Positions 44,315-54,841 of a stretch of 64,000 nt of DNA are shown piece after piece. Positions within the stretch are counted from its first letter, which is position 1. Each line of letters begins with the position of its first letter. The notes under the pieces were generated by a model. That model made no database searches, was not told where the DNA came from, and saw only the letters and a list, made by a program, of their open reading frames with translations. Both the position numbers and the translations under genes were made by a program. The stretch comes from LMUY01 sp965198565. Lineage in GTDB: Bacteria > Pseudomonadota > Alphaproteobacteria > Acetobacterales > Acetobacteraceae. The stretch lies in the NCBI GenBank assembly GCA_965198565.1, contig OZ240665.1, positions 4,030,001 through 4,094,000 on the forward strand, in the 5' to 3' direction.

Positions 44315-45679
44315 TCAGGCGGCCTGGGCGCGCGTGGCGTCGGCGACGGCCTCGCACAAGGCGTCCACCACCTGGCCCACCCGGTCCGCGTCCTCGCCCT
44401 CGGCCATCACGCGGACCACCGGCTCGGTGCCGCTCTCGCGCAGCAGCAGGCGGCCAGTGGCGCCCAGCGTCGCCTCCGCCTCGGCCACCGCCGCCTTGAC
44501 GCGCGGGTCGGCCAGGGGGGACGGCCCGGTGAAGCGCACGCTGCGCAGGCGTTGCGGCAAAGGCTGGAACGGGCGGCACACCTCGCTCGCCGGGCGGCCT
44601 TGCTCCACCAAGGCGGCCAGCACCTGCAGGGCGGCGAGCAGCCCGTCGCCGGTGGTGGAGTAGTCGGCCAGGATGACGTGGCCGGACTGCTCGCCGCCCA
44701 GGTTGAGGCCGTCGGCACGCATCCGCTCCATCACGTAGCGGTCGCCCACGGCGGTGCGGCGCAACGCCAGGCCTTCGGCTGCGAGGAAGCGCTCGAGCCC
44801 CAGGTTGGACATCACGGTGGCCGCCACGGCGCCGCCGCGCAGGCGACCGGTGCGCTGCCAGGTTTGCGCGATCAGGGCCAGGATCTGGTCGCCGTCGATC
44901 AGGCGCCCGGTTTCGTCGGACAGCAGCAGGCGGTCAGCGTCGCCGTCCAGCGCCACGCCCAACGCCGCGCCGTGCTGCACCACCGCCTGGCACAGATGCT
45001 CGGGCGTCATCGAGCCGCAGTCGCGGTTGATGTTGAACCCGTCCGGCTTGACGCCGAGCTCCACCACGGTGGCGCCCAGCTCCCACAGCACGGTGGGGGC
45101 CACGCGGTAGGCGGCGCCGTGGGCGCAGTCGACCACGATCTTGCGGCCCTCGAGCGTCTGGCCGCGCGGGAAGGTGGACTTGGCGCTTTCGATGTAGCGG
45201 CCGGCGGCGTCGGTCAGCCGGGCGGCGCGGCCGAGGGCGGCGGGCTGGGCCAGGCGGGCGGACAGGTCGGAGGCCATCAGCGCCTCGATTTCGGCCTCGG
45301 TCGCGTCGGACAGCTTGTAGCCGTCGGGGCCGAACAGCTTGATGCCGTTGTCCTCGAACGGGTTGTGACTGGCCGAGATCATCACGCCCAAATCGGCGCG
45401 CAGCGAGCGGGTGAGCATGGCGATGGCGGGGGTGGGGAGCGGGCCCACCAAGGTCACGTCCATCCCGGCGGCGATGAAGCCGGCGACCAGCGCGGGCTCG
45501 ATCATGTAGCCGGACAGGCGCGTGTCCTTGCCGATCACCACGCGGTGGCGGTGGCTGCCGCGGACGAACATGATCCCGGTGGCTTGGCCCAGGCGCAACG
45601 CGGTGTCGGCGGTCATCGGCTCGATATTGGCCCGGCCGCGGATCCCGTCGGTGCCGAACAGACGTCTGCCGTTTGCCAT
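44315..45679 (-). CDS. glmM: Phosphoglucosamine mutase
   Basis: A 454-residue alpha-D-phosphohexomutase converting glucosamine-6-phosphate to glucosamine-1-phosphate for UDP-GlcNAc, peptidoglycan and LPS synthesis. Landmarks are RLFGTDGIRGRAN, the active-site phosphoserine motif GVMISASHNPFEDNGIKLF, the magnesium loop VALDGDADRLLLSDETG, GGEQSGHVILADYSTTGDGL and the C-terminal phosphate-binding RESGTEPVVRVMAEG. Length is typical. It lies between folP and thiD on the same strand; the folP-glmM order downstream of ftsH is common in proteobacteria. Confidence 0.96.
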   Translation of the reverse strand: MANGRRLFGTDGIRGRANIEPMTADTALRLGQATGIMFVRGSHRHRVVIGKDTRLSGYMIEPALVAGFIAAGMDVTLVGPLPTPAIAMLTRSLRADLGVMISASHNPFEDNGIKLFGPDGYKLSDATEAEIEALMASDLSARLAQPAALGRAARLTDAAGRYIESAKSTFPRGQTLEGRKIVVDCAHGAAYRVAPTVLWELGATVVELGVKPDGFNINRDCGSMTPEHLCQAVVQHGAALGVALDGDADRLLLSDETGRLIDGDQILALIAQTWQRTGRLRGGAVAATVMSNLGLERFLAAEGLALRRTAVGDRYVMERMRADGLNLGGEQSGHVILADYSTTGDGLLAALQVLAALVEQGRPASEVCRPFQPLPQRLRSVRFTGPSPLADPRVKAAVAEAEATLGATGRLLLRESGTEPVVRVMAEGEDADRVGQVVDALCEAVADATRAQAA

Positions 45680-45715
45680 GTGGCGCGCATCCTGAGGTTG
45701 GTGGGTGGTGGTAGC

Positions 45716-46570
45716 CTAGCCGCCGAGCGCTTGCCAGACCCGCACCGCCTGCACCGTAATCGCCACGTCATGCACGCGCAGCACGGCGGCGCCCTGCTGC
45801 AGCGCGAACAAGGCAGCCGCCAGCGAGCCGCCGACCCGGCGCTTCGGGTCCGCCTGACCGCTCAAGGTGCCGATGAAGCGCTTGCGGGACACGCCCACCA
45901 CGAGCGGCCGGCCGAGCTGGCGCAGGGGGGCGAGGTTGCGCAACAACGCCACGTTGTGCTCGCCGGTCTTGGCGAACCCAATGCCCGGGTCGAGCGCGAC
46001 CTGCTCGGGGCGGATGCCGGCTGCGAGGGCGCGATGGAGGTGGTGGGAGAGCTCCTCGGCCACGTCGGTCGCGACGTCGCGGTAGGCTGCGTGCTGGAGC
46101 ATCGTCTCGGGCGTGCCGCGCATGTGCATGAGGATAACGGGGCAGGACCAGGCGGCGATGACGGCGGCGGCGGCCGGGTCGTGCTGGAGGGCCGAGACGT
46201 CGTTGATGATGGCGGCCCCGGCGTCGAGCGCGGCGCGCATTGTTGCCGCGTTACGGGTGTCGACCGAGATGGTGGCGCCGCAATCGCGCAGCCCGGCGAT
46301 GACGGGCAAGATGCGGGCTTGTTCCTCGATGGGGTCGAGCGGGCGGCTGCCCGGGCGGGTGGTTTCGCCGCCGATGTCCAGGATGTCGGCACCCTCGGCG
46401 ACCATGCGGCGACCGGCGGCGATGGCGAGCGCCGGGTCGAAATGGTCACCGCCGTCGCTGAAGCTGTCGGGGGTGACGTTGAGGACGGCCATGATGCGAG
46501 GGGGGGAGCGGTCGGCCCAGGTGAACTCACTCCCTCTAGGAGAGGGTTGGGGTAAAGGGTTTTGAGCCAT
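45716..46570 (-). CDS. folP: Dihydropteroate synthase
   Basis: A 284-residue TIM-barrel enzyme that condenses p-aminobenzoate with a pterin diphosphate in folate synthesis; the target of sulfonamides. It contains IMAVLNVTPDSFSDGGDHF, GADILDIGGETTRPGSRPLD, ISVDTRNAATMRAALDAGAA, IINDVSAL and VALDPGIGFAKTGEHNVALL. The first residues, MAQNPLPQPSPRGS, are encoded by one arm of a palindromic repeat that supplies the region just after the start codon. The next in-frame ATG (46492) would cut into the first barrel strand, so the repeat-derived start is more likely. It sits between ftsH and glmM. Confidence 0.93.
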   Translation of the reverse strand: MAQNPLPQPSPRGSEFTWADRSPPRIMAVLNVTPDSFSDGGDHFDPALAIAAGRRMVAEGADILDIGGETTRPGSRPLDPIEEQARILPVIAGLRDCGATISVDTRNAATMRAALDAGAAIINDVSALQHDPAAAAVIAAWSCPVILMHMRGTPETMLQHAAYRDVATDVAEELSHHLHRALAAGIRPEQVALDPGIGFAKTGEHNVALLRNLAPLRQLGRPLVVGVSRKRFIGTLSGQADPKRRVGGSLAAALFALQQGAAVLRVHDVAITVQAVRVWQALGG

Positions 46571-46637
46571 TGCAGGGCCCGTTTCGCGGCCTCCGCACCC
46601 TCACCCCGACCCTCTCCCGCCCGCGGGAGAGAGAGAA
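46531..46637. repeat. REP-like palindromes at the folP start
   Basis: A shortened copy at 46531-46560 (CTCCCTCTAGGAGAGGGTTG) lies inside the folP coding region and a full copy at 46596-46637 (CCTCACCCCGACCCTCTCCC, GCCCGCGGGAGAGAGAG) between folP and ftsH. Confidence 0.8.
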
Positions 46638-46655
46638 GCACGGGCGGGAGCGCGG

Positions 46656-48575
<1,920 letters not shown>

Positions 48576-48717
48576 CTATGGTTCCTGGCACATCCATGAT
48601 ACCGACATCGGTGCCCTGCTCCTGGCCACCACGTCCATTCCGCTCAACCCGACCTTCGGATCTGGCGCGACCCCATCAACATGGGATTGCTCACGATCCA
48701 GCAAAGCCCCACGCTGG

Positions 48718-49992
48718 TCAACAACCCGAATAGGCCGCCCCCGCAACCGGCACTGCCGCGCAGTGGACGACACTTCGGGCAATGCAATCCGTAGTACCAT
48801 AGCATTCTTGAAGATACCCTAAATGCGGCACTTCGGAAAGCGTGCCGTTGCGGCGGAGCGCGGGGAGCGTGCGCAGCACCGCCGCCGGCCAGGCCGACCG
48901 GCGCCGCAACTTTGCGGCATCTTGCGCCAATGCACCGAGGCACCTGTCGGCAGGCGCCGCGCCGACACGAAAGCGGCCATCCCAAACCGCCCCTGCCACG
49001 GCCGCGCAGGCGCCCGCCATCGCCGCCTCCTCCCGCACCACCAGCCAGCCGGGGCCGAGCCGCCCGGCGGGGATCAGCCGCGCGCCGGCCAAGGTGGCAG
49101 CGCGCGGCTCGGCCGCCAAGTCTGCAACCCTCGAAACGGGGTAGCGCCGGCCGGAAACCATGCGCAGCACGGCCGCCAGTGCGTCCGCGGCGACCGGGCC
49201 AGGCGACAGGAGGGCAAAGCCGCCCGGGAACAGGGTGACGCGGCTGGCGAGTTCCGCGGCCAGGCTCGCGTCACGCTCCTGCCGCAGCCGCGCCTGGCTG
49301 GCGGCGGTCGCCAGCAGGCCGGCCCGGTTGGCGCCGATCTCCTGGCGCAGGCGGGCGCGGGTGGTCTCGAGGTCGGTGTTGGTGGGGTCGGACGCGGCGG
49401 TCCATCCAGCGTCTGCCACCACTGCCGCCAGCCGGTCCGGCGGGAACGGCAGCAACGGGCGCAACAAGCGGATATCGGTGGTCTCGGCCACCATCGGCAT
49501 CGCCGCCAGCCCCCTCGGTCCGCTGCCGGCGCGTTGCCGGAGCAGCACGGTCTCGGCCTGGTCGCCGGCATGGTGGCCGAGCAGCAGGTCCACCAGGCCG
49601 GCGGTGCGGCAAGCGGCGGCAAGGGCGGCATAGCGCGCCGCCCGCGCCCGCGCCGCCACGCCGGGCCCCGCGCGCAGGCCGGGCAGCGGCAGGATGGTGG
49701 CGGGGATGCAGCGGCGGCTCAGCGTGGCGCGGGCGCTAGCGGCTTCTTCGGCGGAGTCAGGCCGCAGACCGTGGTCGACGATGAAGGCGGCCGGCTGGCC
49801 CCATTCGCGCGCCAGCAAAGCCAGCGCCAGACTGTCCGGCCCGCCCGAGACCGCCACGGCGACCCGGCGGCTCGCGCCCCAAGGGCCGAGCCGCTCCATG
49901 GCGTGGGCGAACTCGGCCGCCGAGACAGGCTGGCTGCCGGGCTGGAGATCAGCGGCAGTCGGCGCGGCGGCGGGCTTCGGCGGTGGCGTCAC
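48718..49992 (-). CDS. tilS: tRNA(Ile)-lysidine synthase
   Basis: A 424-residue N-type ATP pyrophosphatase that converts the wobble C34 of tRNA-Ile(CAU) to lysidine. The PP-loop VAVAVSGGPDSLALALLARE is followed by AFIVDHGLRPDSAEEA, LLLGHHAGDQAETVLLR, GLAAMP and DPTNTDLETTRARLR, the usual catalytic-core motifs. The C-terminal part is less conserved and ends with a Cys-containing tail. ATG 49992 overlaps the cpoB end by 44 bp; a shorter start at 49899 would leave only nine residues before the PP-loop and is less likely. Confidence 0.93.
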   Translation of the reverse strand: MTPPPKPAAAPTAADLQPGSQPVSAAEFAHAMERLGPWGASRRVAVAVSGGPDSLALALLAREWGQPAAFIVDHGLRPDSAEEAASARATLSRRCIPATILPLPGLRAGPGVAARARAARYAALAAACRTAGLVDLLLGHHAGDQAETVLLRQRAGSGPRGLAAMPMVAETTDIRLLRPLLPFPPDRLAAVVADAGWTAASDPTNTDLETTRARLRQEIGANRAGLLATAASQARLRQERDASLAAELASRVTLFPGGFALLSPGPVAADALAAVLRMVSGRRYPVSRVADLAAEPRAATLAGARLIPAGRLGPGWLVVREEAAMAGACAAVAGAVWDGRFRVGAAPADRCLGALAQDAAKLRRRSAWPAAVLRTLPALRRNGTLSEVPHLGYLQECYGTTDCIARSVVHCAAVPVAGAAYSGC

Positions 49993-50851
49993 GGATGTCG
50001 GGCCGGGGTTGGGGGAATTCGACCCGCAGCTTGGTCAGCGCTTCGCAAGCCGCCTGTTTGTCGTTCAGTCCGATCAACGAGTTGGCGACACCGAGCAGCG
50101 CGTCCGGAGCGCGCGGGCCGGTGCGGGCGCGGTTGTAGGCGTCGTAGAAGTCGGGCGCTGCCTGCTGGTAGTTGTGCTGGCCCGCTTCCGCTTCGGCCAG
50201 CACGAGTTGGGCGTCGGCGGCCCGCGGCCCACGCTTGGCGATCACCTCCCGTGCCGCGGCCATCGCCGCCGGGTAGTCGCGACGGGCGAGCGCGGCGTTG
50301 GCTTCCTGCAAGGCCAGCTCCGGCGTGCGCGGCGGCGGCGGTGCCGGGTTCAGCGACTGCTGCGGCGCGGCGTGGGAGGGCTCGCCGGGCGAACCCAGGA
50401 GCGAAGGCGGCGGGCTCAGATAGTTCGGCTGGCCTGGCGGCGTGTAGCCCGGTTGGCCGGTGGCAGCCGGGCGCGCCCCCGAGCCGCTCTGCATCGCGAA
50501 CTGCAAGTCGCCCAACTGCTTGGTGAATTCGGCCTGCTGCTGTTGCTGCTGATTGGCCAATTCGTCGACCCGGCCGCGCATCTCCCGGACCTGGTCTTCG
50601 AGGGTGGAAACCCGGTCCAGCAACTGCGAGACCAGCCCCGGATCGGCACCGCCGCCGCCGGACGAACGGTCCGAGTAGGACGGCTGCGGCCCGGCGCGCT
50701 GCATCAACTGCAACTGGTGGCGGAGGTCCAGGATCTCGTTCTGCAGCGCGATCGCCTCACGGCTGTCGAACTGGGCTCGAGCCGGGGTGCACCATACCAC
50801 GAACGCCGCAGCCAAAGCCGCACCAGCCAGTCCGGCGCTGCCAACCCTCAT
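49949..50851 (-). CDS. cpoB: Tol-Pal system protein CpoB/YbgF
   Basis: A 300-residue periplasmic protein of the Tol-Pal cluster. A signal peptide (VGSAGLAGAALAAAFVVWCT to about residue 26) leads to a trimerising coiled coil (residues about 30-110; LLDRVSTLEDQVREMRGRVD, ELANQQQQQQAEF), a Pro/Gly linker and TPR repeats at the C-terminus (LALQEANAALARRDYPAAMA; ALLGVANSLIGLNDKQAACE). In E. coli CpoB coordinates outer membrane constriction with peptidoglycan synthesis. It follows pal and precedes tilS. Confidence 0.93.
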   Translation of the reverse strand: MRVGSAGLAGAALAAAFVVWCTPARAQFDSREAIALQNEILDLRHQLQLMQRAGPQPSYSDRSSGGGGADPGLVSQLLDRVSTLEDQVREMRGRVDELANQQQQQQAEFTKQLGDLQFAMQSGSGARPAATGQPGYTPPGQPNYLSPPPSLLGSPGEPSHAAPQQSLNPAPPPPRTPELALQEANAALARRDYPAAMAAAREVIAKRGPRAADAQLVLAEAEAGQHNYQQAAPDFYDAYNRARTGPRAPDALLGVANSLIGLNDKQAACEALTKLRVEFPQPRPDIRDATAEARRRADCR

Positions 50852-50941
50852 TCCCGCTTGCTCCGCCGACGTTGTGCGGGGACTTCTAGAGCGGTTCCGA
50901 CAGGCGCGGAACCGCCCAAAGCCGACAGTCCAGCCGAAACT

Positions 50942-51424
50942 CTACTGGACGGAGGTGATGGCGTTGCGGTTCTGCGCGTAGGATTGCTCGTCCGAACCCA
51001 GCGCGGTCGGGCGATCCTTGCCGTAGCTGATGGTGGTGATGCGGCTGGACGCCACGCCATGCGCCACGATGTAGTCGCGGGCGGCATTGGCCCGGCGCTC
51101 GCCCAGGGCGATGTTGTATTCCTCGGTGCCGCGCTCGTCGCAGTTGCCGGCGATCTGCACGGCGTCCTGCGGATAGCGCCCAAGCCACATGGCCTGGCGA
51201 TCCAGCGTCCCGCGTGCGTCGCCGGTCAGGTTGTTGGAGGCCAGCGGGAAGAACACGCGGTCCCCGACATTGGCCACCAGATCTTCCTCGCTTCCTGCCG
51301 CCGGGCCGGCGTTGCCGTTGGCCACGTTGCCGGTGCCGGCGGAGGCCGCACTGGTGTTGGGCTGGCTGGCGCAGGCCGAGAGCAGTGCCATGACGGCCAA
51401 GGCCGGCAGAATTTTACGATACAT
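50942..51424 (-). CDS. pal: Peptidoglycan-associated lipoprotein Pal
   Basis: A 160-residue outer-membrane lipoprotein. ATG 51424 begins MYRKILPALAVMALLSACAS, a lipoprotein signal with lipobox LSAC; a longer frame to 51451 would weaken this. The OmpA-like domain has GDRVFFPLASNNLTGDARGT, IAGNCDERGTEEYNIALGER and RANAARDYIVAHGVASSRIT, with the peptidoglycan (DAP)-binding Asp and Arg. Pal ties outer membrane to peptidoglycan and interacts with TolB. It lies between tolB and cpoB. Confidence 0.95.
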   Translation of the reverse strand: MYRKILPALAVMALLSACASQPNTSAASAGTGNVANGNAGPAAGSEEDLVANVGDRVFFPLASNNLTGDARGTLDRQAMWLGRYPQDAVQIAGNCDERGTEEYNIALGERRANAARDYIVAHGVASSRITTISYGKDRPTALGSDEQSYAQNRNAITSVQ

Positions 51425-51580
51425 CGAGAAGTTCCTGGTTGACGGGGCCAAAATGGATCGAGCGTGTGCTACAACGATCTATGACAGCGTTCGTTCCGCA
51501 GTGCGTCGCTTAGAAGCCGATTGATCTCAGGTCAACGGGCGGAGTGACGTCAGGTAGCCGGGACCATTTCGCTAGCGAGG

Positions 51581-51612
51581 CCCTCACCCAACCCTCTCCC
51601 AAAGGGAGAGGG
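51581..51612. repeat. REP-like palindrome between tolB and pal
   Basis: CCCTCACCCAACCCTCTCCC then AAAGGGAGAGGG, 13 bp beyond the tolB stop. One of several copies between genes of the tol-pal cluster. Confidence 0.8.
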
Positions 51613-51625
51613 CTTTTGGAGCGGG

Positions 51626-52963
51626 TCAGGCAAGGAGCGGGGACCACGCCGGGTCGGTGGCGTCGGTGGGGGTGCTGACGGTGCGCTCGTTGAAGCCGGT
51701 GATGTCGATGGAGACCAGCCGGGCGGAATAGCCGTCGCCGCTGCGGTCGCGCGCCGGAGTCTCGCGGAAGAACATCAGCACGCGGCCGTTCGGGCAGAAG
51801 GTCGGGCCCTCCACGTCGAAGCTCTCGGACAGGATGCGCTCGCCCGACCCGTCCGGGTGCATCACGCCGATGGCGAAGGGCGCGCTCGGCTGGCCGAGCC
51901 GGGTGAAGGCGATGAGATCGCCGCGCGGGGACCAAACGGGGGTGGCGTAGAAACCATTGCCGAACGAGATGCGCCTCACCCCACCGCCGCCCGCGTTCAT
52001 CATGTAGAGCTGCTGGTCGCCGCCGCGGTCGGAGTTGAACACGATCTGCGAGCCGTCCGGGCTGTAGCAGGGGCTGGTGTCGATGGCGCCCGAGTTGGTC
52101 AGCCGTTGCGTCCCGCCGCCGTTCAGCCCGACGGTCACGATGTCGGACCCGCCGCCGCGGGTGACGGACATGATGACGTGGCTGCCATCGGGGGAGAAGC
52201 GCGGGGCGAAGGTGATGCCCTCGAAGTCCCCCAACACACGCTGGGCGCCGTTGCCGAGGTCGAACGCATACACGCGCGGGCGGTTGTTGGCGTAGGACAT
52301 GAAGACGATTTCGTCTTTCGTCGGGTGGAACCGAGGGGTGAGCACCAGCCAGGTGCCGTTGGTGAGATAGCGGTTGTTCTCGCTGTCCTGGTCCATGATG
52401 GCCAGCCGCTTGACCCGGCGGTCGCGCGGCCCGGTGCCGGCGACATAGACGATGCGGGTGTCGAAATAGCCCTTCTCGCCCAGCAGGCGCTCGTAGATGA
52501 CGTCGCTGATGATGTGGGCGACACGGCGCCAGTTGCCGGCGGCGGTGGTGTAGGCGGTGCCCTGGATCTGCTGGCCGACTGGGACGTCCCACAGGCGGAA
52601 CTCGACCCGGCCGCTGACGGCGTTGCCGGTCACCAGGGCTTGGGCGCCGGCGGCTTTCCAGGCGGGGAAGTTCGGCGCGTCGCTGACGGTTTGCGGCCCG
52701 GCCAGCGGCTTGAACAGGCCGCAGCGCTGCAGATCGTTGGTGATCACCTGGGTGACCTGGTCGCCCAGTTCGCCGCCCATGGTGGGGATGCCGATCGGGA
52801 TCGGGTCGGTGCGGGCGCGGTCCACGGTGATGGCGCCGCCGGCGGAAGCGGGCGCGGTGGCTGCGGCTTGGGCCCAGGCTGGGGCCCAGGCCGGGGCGGC
52901 GAGCAGGGTGGCCGTGCCGGCCAGCGCGCTGCGGCGGCCGATGATGGGGGTGGAGAAGGTCAT
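51626..52963 (-). CDS. tolB: Tol-Pal system periplasmic protein TolB
   Basis: A 445-residue periplasmic beta-propeller protein. A twin-arginine-looking signal (TPIIGRRSALAGTATLLAAP, ending near AQAAA) precedes the N-terminal domain (GDQVTQVITNDLQRCGLF) and six propeller blades with repeats such as TPRFHPTKDEIVFMSYANN, FAPRFSPDGSHVIMS, TSPCYSPDGSQIVFNSDRGG and TPVWSPRGDLIAFTRLG. ATG 52963 is chosen because it starts the signal peptide; the upstream extension to 53134 translates a palindromic repeat. TolB links TolA and Pal. Confidence 0.95.
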   Translation of the reverse strand: MTFSTPIIGRRSALAGTATLLAAPAWAPAWAQAAATAPASAGGAITVDRARTDPIPIGIPTMGGELGDQVTQVITNDLQRCGLFKPLAGPQTVSDAPNFPAWKAAGAQALVTGNAVSGRVEFRLWDVPVGQQIQGTAYTTAAGNWRRVAHIISDVIYERLLGEKGYFDTRIVYVAGTGPRDRRVKRLAIMDQDSENNRYLTNGTWLVLTPRFHPTKDEIVFMSYANNRPRVYAFDLGNGAQRVLGDFEGITFAPRFSPDGSHVIMSVTRGGGSDIVTVGLNGGGTQRLTNSGAIDTSPCYSPDGSQIVFNSDRGGDQQLYMMNAGGGGVRRISFGNGFYATPVWSPRGDLIAFTRLGQPSAPFAIGVMHPDGSGERILSESFDVEGPTFCPNGRVLMFFRETPARDRSGDGYSARLVSIDITGFNERTVSTPTDATDPAWSPLLA

Positions 52964-53084
52964 GGGTCGGGTCCGATCGCTATCGGGATGGAAACTGAGC
53001 CGCTGGTGCGGCGCGCACGTCGCATGCCGCAGGTCGCGCAGCGAGGCAATGGGCCGGAGGCTGCCTCGACCTCGCTCGGAAGAG

Positions 53085-53195
53085 CCCTCTCCCTCTGGGA
53101 GAGGGTTGGGTGAGGGATCGGGCCATACACACATATGTTGATGCGGTGCTCCGCGCCCCCCTCACCCCGACCCTCTCCCAAAGGGAGAGGGAGAA
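53085..53195. repeat. Pair of REP-like palindromes between tolA and tolB
   Basis: Copies at 53085-53116 (CCCTCTCCCTCTGGGAGAGG then GTTGGGTGAGGG) and 53158-53195 (CCTCACCCCGACCCTCTCCC then AAAGGGAGAGGGAGA) in opposite orientation, inside the tol operon. Confidence 0.85.
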
Positions 53196-53231
53196 GATCT
53201 CATGGAGATTAGCACGCCGCCCCTTCCCTGC

Positions 53232-54230
53232 TCATGGCTTGAAAATGAAGTCGAAGGTATGGTTTTGGCCGAGCATGTTCGGCGGCAGGGGCAGCGCCGC
53301 GCATTGAGCCGCCATCACGGCGCGAACCGCACGCTCGGCAAACGCGTGCAGCGCATTGCCCAGCGGCGCCGCCGGGTCACCCGGGGCGATCTGCGCGGCC
53401 CGCACCACGCCTTCCGGGTCCGTCGTCACGATGAGATGGACCTGGAACGTGTCGGCGTGCAGCGCACCCGCATCCCGCGTCCAGCACTCGCGCACCTTGT
53501 CGCCGATCGCGCCGCGCTGCTCCGAGGTGAGCGCGAAATTGTCGGTGCCGTGCACGCTGCCGCCACGCACCGGCGCACCCGAGGGTGACGGGTTGAAACG
53601 CGCGGTGGGCGGCCGGTCCTGGCGCAGCTTGGCCATCAGCTTGTCCAGGTTCGCTTCCACGCTGGGGCTGTCGGCGGCCGAGTTCTTGGTCTGGTTCGGC
53701 TGGCTGCGTTGGCTGGGCGGCGCCGGCTTCGGGGGCGGCGGGTTGGGCGGCGGCGGCGCAAGCGGGGGCGGCTCCGGCAACGGCGGCGTCGGCAAGGGCG
53801 GCGGCGGGGTGGGCGGCTTGGGCTGCGGCAGCGGCGGCGGAGCGGGCGTGGGCGCCGGCTCCGGCGTGGGCGGCGGCGCAGGTGGTGGCGGCGTGGGCGG
53901 GGGCGGCGCCACCACCGGCGGCGGCGGGGGTGGCGGGGGCGGTGGCGGTGGCGGCGGTGGGGGCGGCGGCTGCGGCGGTTGCGGCTTCGGCGGCTCGGGG
54001 CTCGGCGGCGTCGGCGCGGGGGTCTGCGCCACGGTTTCCGCCGGCACGGGCGCACTCACGTCCGCTTTGCGCGCTTCCTGCTTCGGCCCCTCGATGTCGA
54101 CGTCGAACTCCGCAGCGTCCGGCAGCTTCTCGACCGGCGGCGGCTGGTTGGCCACGAACACCAAGAAGGCCACCAAGACCAGGTGGAGCAGGAACGACAC
54201 CGCCGCCCCACCGCCCAAGCGCCTATTCAT
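53232..54230 (-). CDS. tolA: Cell envelope integrity protein TolA with polyproline linker
   Basis: A 332-residue inner-membrane protein. The N-terminal anchor (SFLLHLVLVAFLVFVANQPP) is followed by a region of about 130 residues made largely of proline (residues about 70-200), including an unbroken run of about 18 prolines, in place of the Ala/Lys/Glu-rich helical domain of E. coli TolA. The C-terminal TolA/TonB-like domain begins near residue 240: LTSEQRGAIGDKVRECWTRD, HLIVTTDPEGVVRAAQIAPG and AFAERAVRAVMAAQCAALPL. TolA spans the periplasm between TolQR and TolB/Pal. The GGC/GGT-rich DNA of the linker could be prone to length change. Confidence 0.9.
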   Translation of the reverse strand: MNRRLGGGAAVSFLLHLVLVAFLVFVANQPPPVEKLPDAAEFDVDIEGPKQEARKADVSAPVPAETVAQTPAPTPPSPEPPKPQPPQPPPPPPPPPPPPPPPPPPVVAPPPPTPPPPAPPPTPEPAPTPAPPPLPQPKPPTPPPPLPTPPLPEPPPLAPPPPNPPPPKPAPPSQRSQPNQTKNSAADSPSVEANLDKLMAKLRQDRPPTARFNPSPSGAPVRGGSVHGTDNFALTSEQRGAIGDKVRECWTRDAGALHADTFQVHLIVTTDPEGVVRAAQIAPGDPAAPLGNALHAFAERAVRAVMAAQCAALPLPPNMLGQNHTFDFIFKP

Positions 54231-54274
54231 CCGCCGAAGTCCTGTGCATCCGCCTCGCTCAGCCCAACCCGCCG

Positions 54275-54838
54275 CTACCTGCGACGCGGGGACTGGGTTG
54301 GCACCGTCGGCACCGACGTGGTCGGCAATGGCGGCAGGGACGGTGCGGCGATCCCCGGCGCGGGAGCCGAGGCCGGCGACCCGGTGAGAGAGGGTGCCGA
54401 CGCCCCGGCGCCGCCACCCGACTGCTCCACCAGCAAGGCGACCTTGTTGAAGCCGCCCTGCTTGATCGTGCTCATCACCTCGATCATGCGGCCATACGGC
54501 ACCGTCTTGTCGCCGCGGACGTAGATGCGGCGGTCGGGGTCGGATTGGGCGGTGGACTGCAGCTTGGCCACCAGGTCGCCCAGGTCCATCCCGTCATTGC
54601 CGAGATAGACCTTGCTGTCGGAGGCGACGCTGACGGTGATCGGGTCCTTCTCCGGCTGCAGCGGCGTGGCGCTGGCCTTGGGCAGGTCCACGTTCACGCT
54701 GGAGGTCATCAGCGGCGCGGTGATCATGAAGATCACCAGCAGCACGAGCATCACGTCGACCAGCGGGGTGACGTTGATTTCGGCCAGCGGGCGATAGCGG
54801 CCGCGGCCGCGCCCACGGCCGCCGAGTTGGACCGCCAT
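54275..54838 (-). CDS. tolR: Tol-Pal system protein TolR (ExbD family)
   Basis: A 187-residue ExbD/TolR protein. The single membrane helix YRPLAEINVTPLVDVMLVLL, then VIFMITAPLMTS, contains the conserved aspartate used in proton-coupled motion with TolQ. The periplasmic domain has DPDRRIYVRGDKTVPYGRMI and KQGGFNKVALLVEQ. About 45 extra Pro/Ser/Ala residues at the C-terminus extend the usual length of about 145. It starts 3 bp after the tolQ stop. Confidence 0.94.
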   Translation of the reverse strand: MAVQLGGRGRGRGRYRPLAEINVTPLVDVMLVLLVIFMITAPLMTSSVNVDLPKASATPLQPEKDPITVSVASDSKVYLGNDGMDLGDLVAKLQSTAQSDPDRRIYVRGDKTVPYGRMIEVMSTIKQGGFNKVALLVEQSGGGAGASAPSLTGSPASAPAPGIAAPSLPPLPTTSVPTVPTQSPRRR

Positions 54839-54841
54839 GGC

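Noticed and set aside
52964..53134. N-terminal extension of TolB containing PSPNPLPEGEG
   Set aside because: This is a translation of the REP-like repeat; a proper signal peptide begins at 52963.
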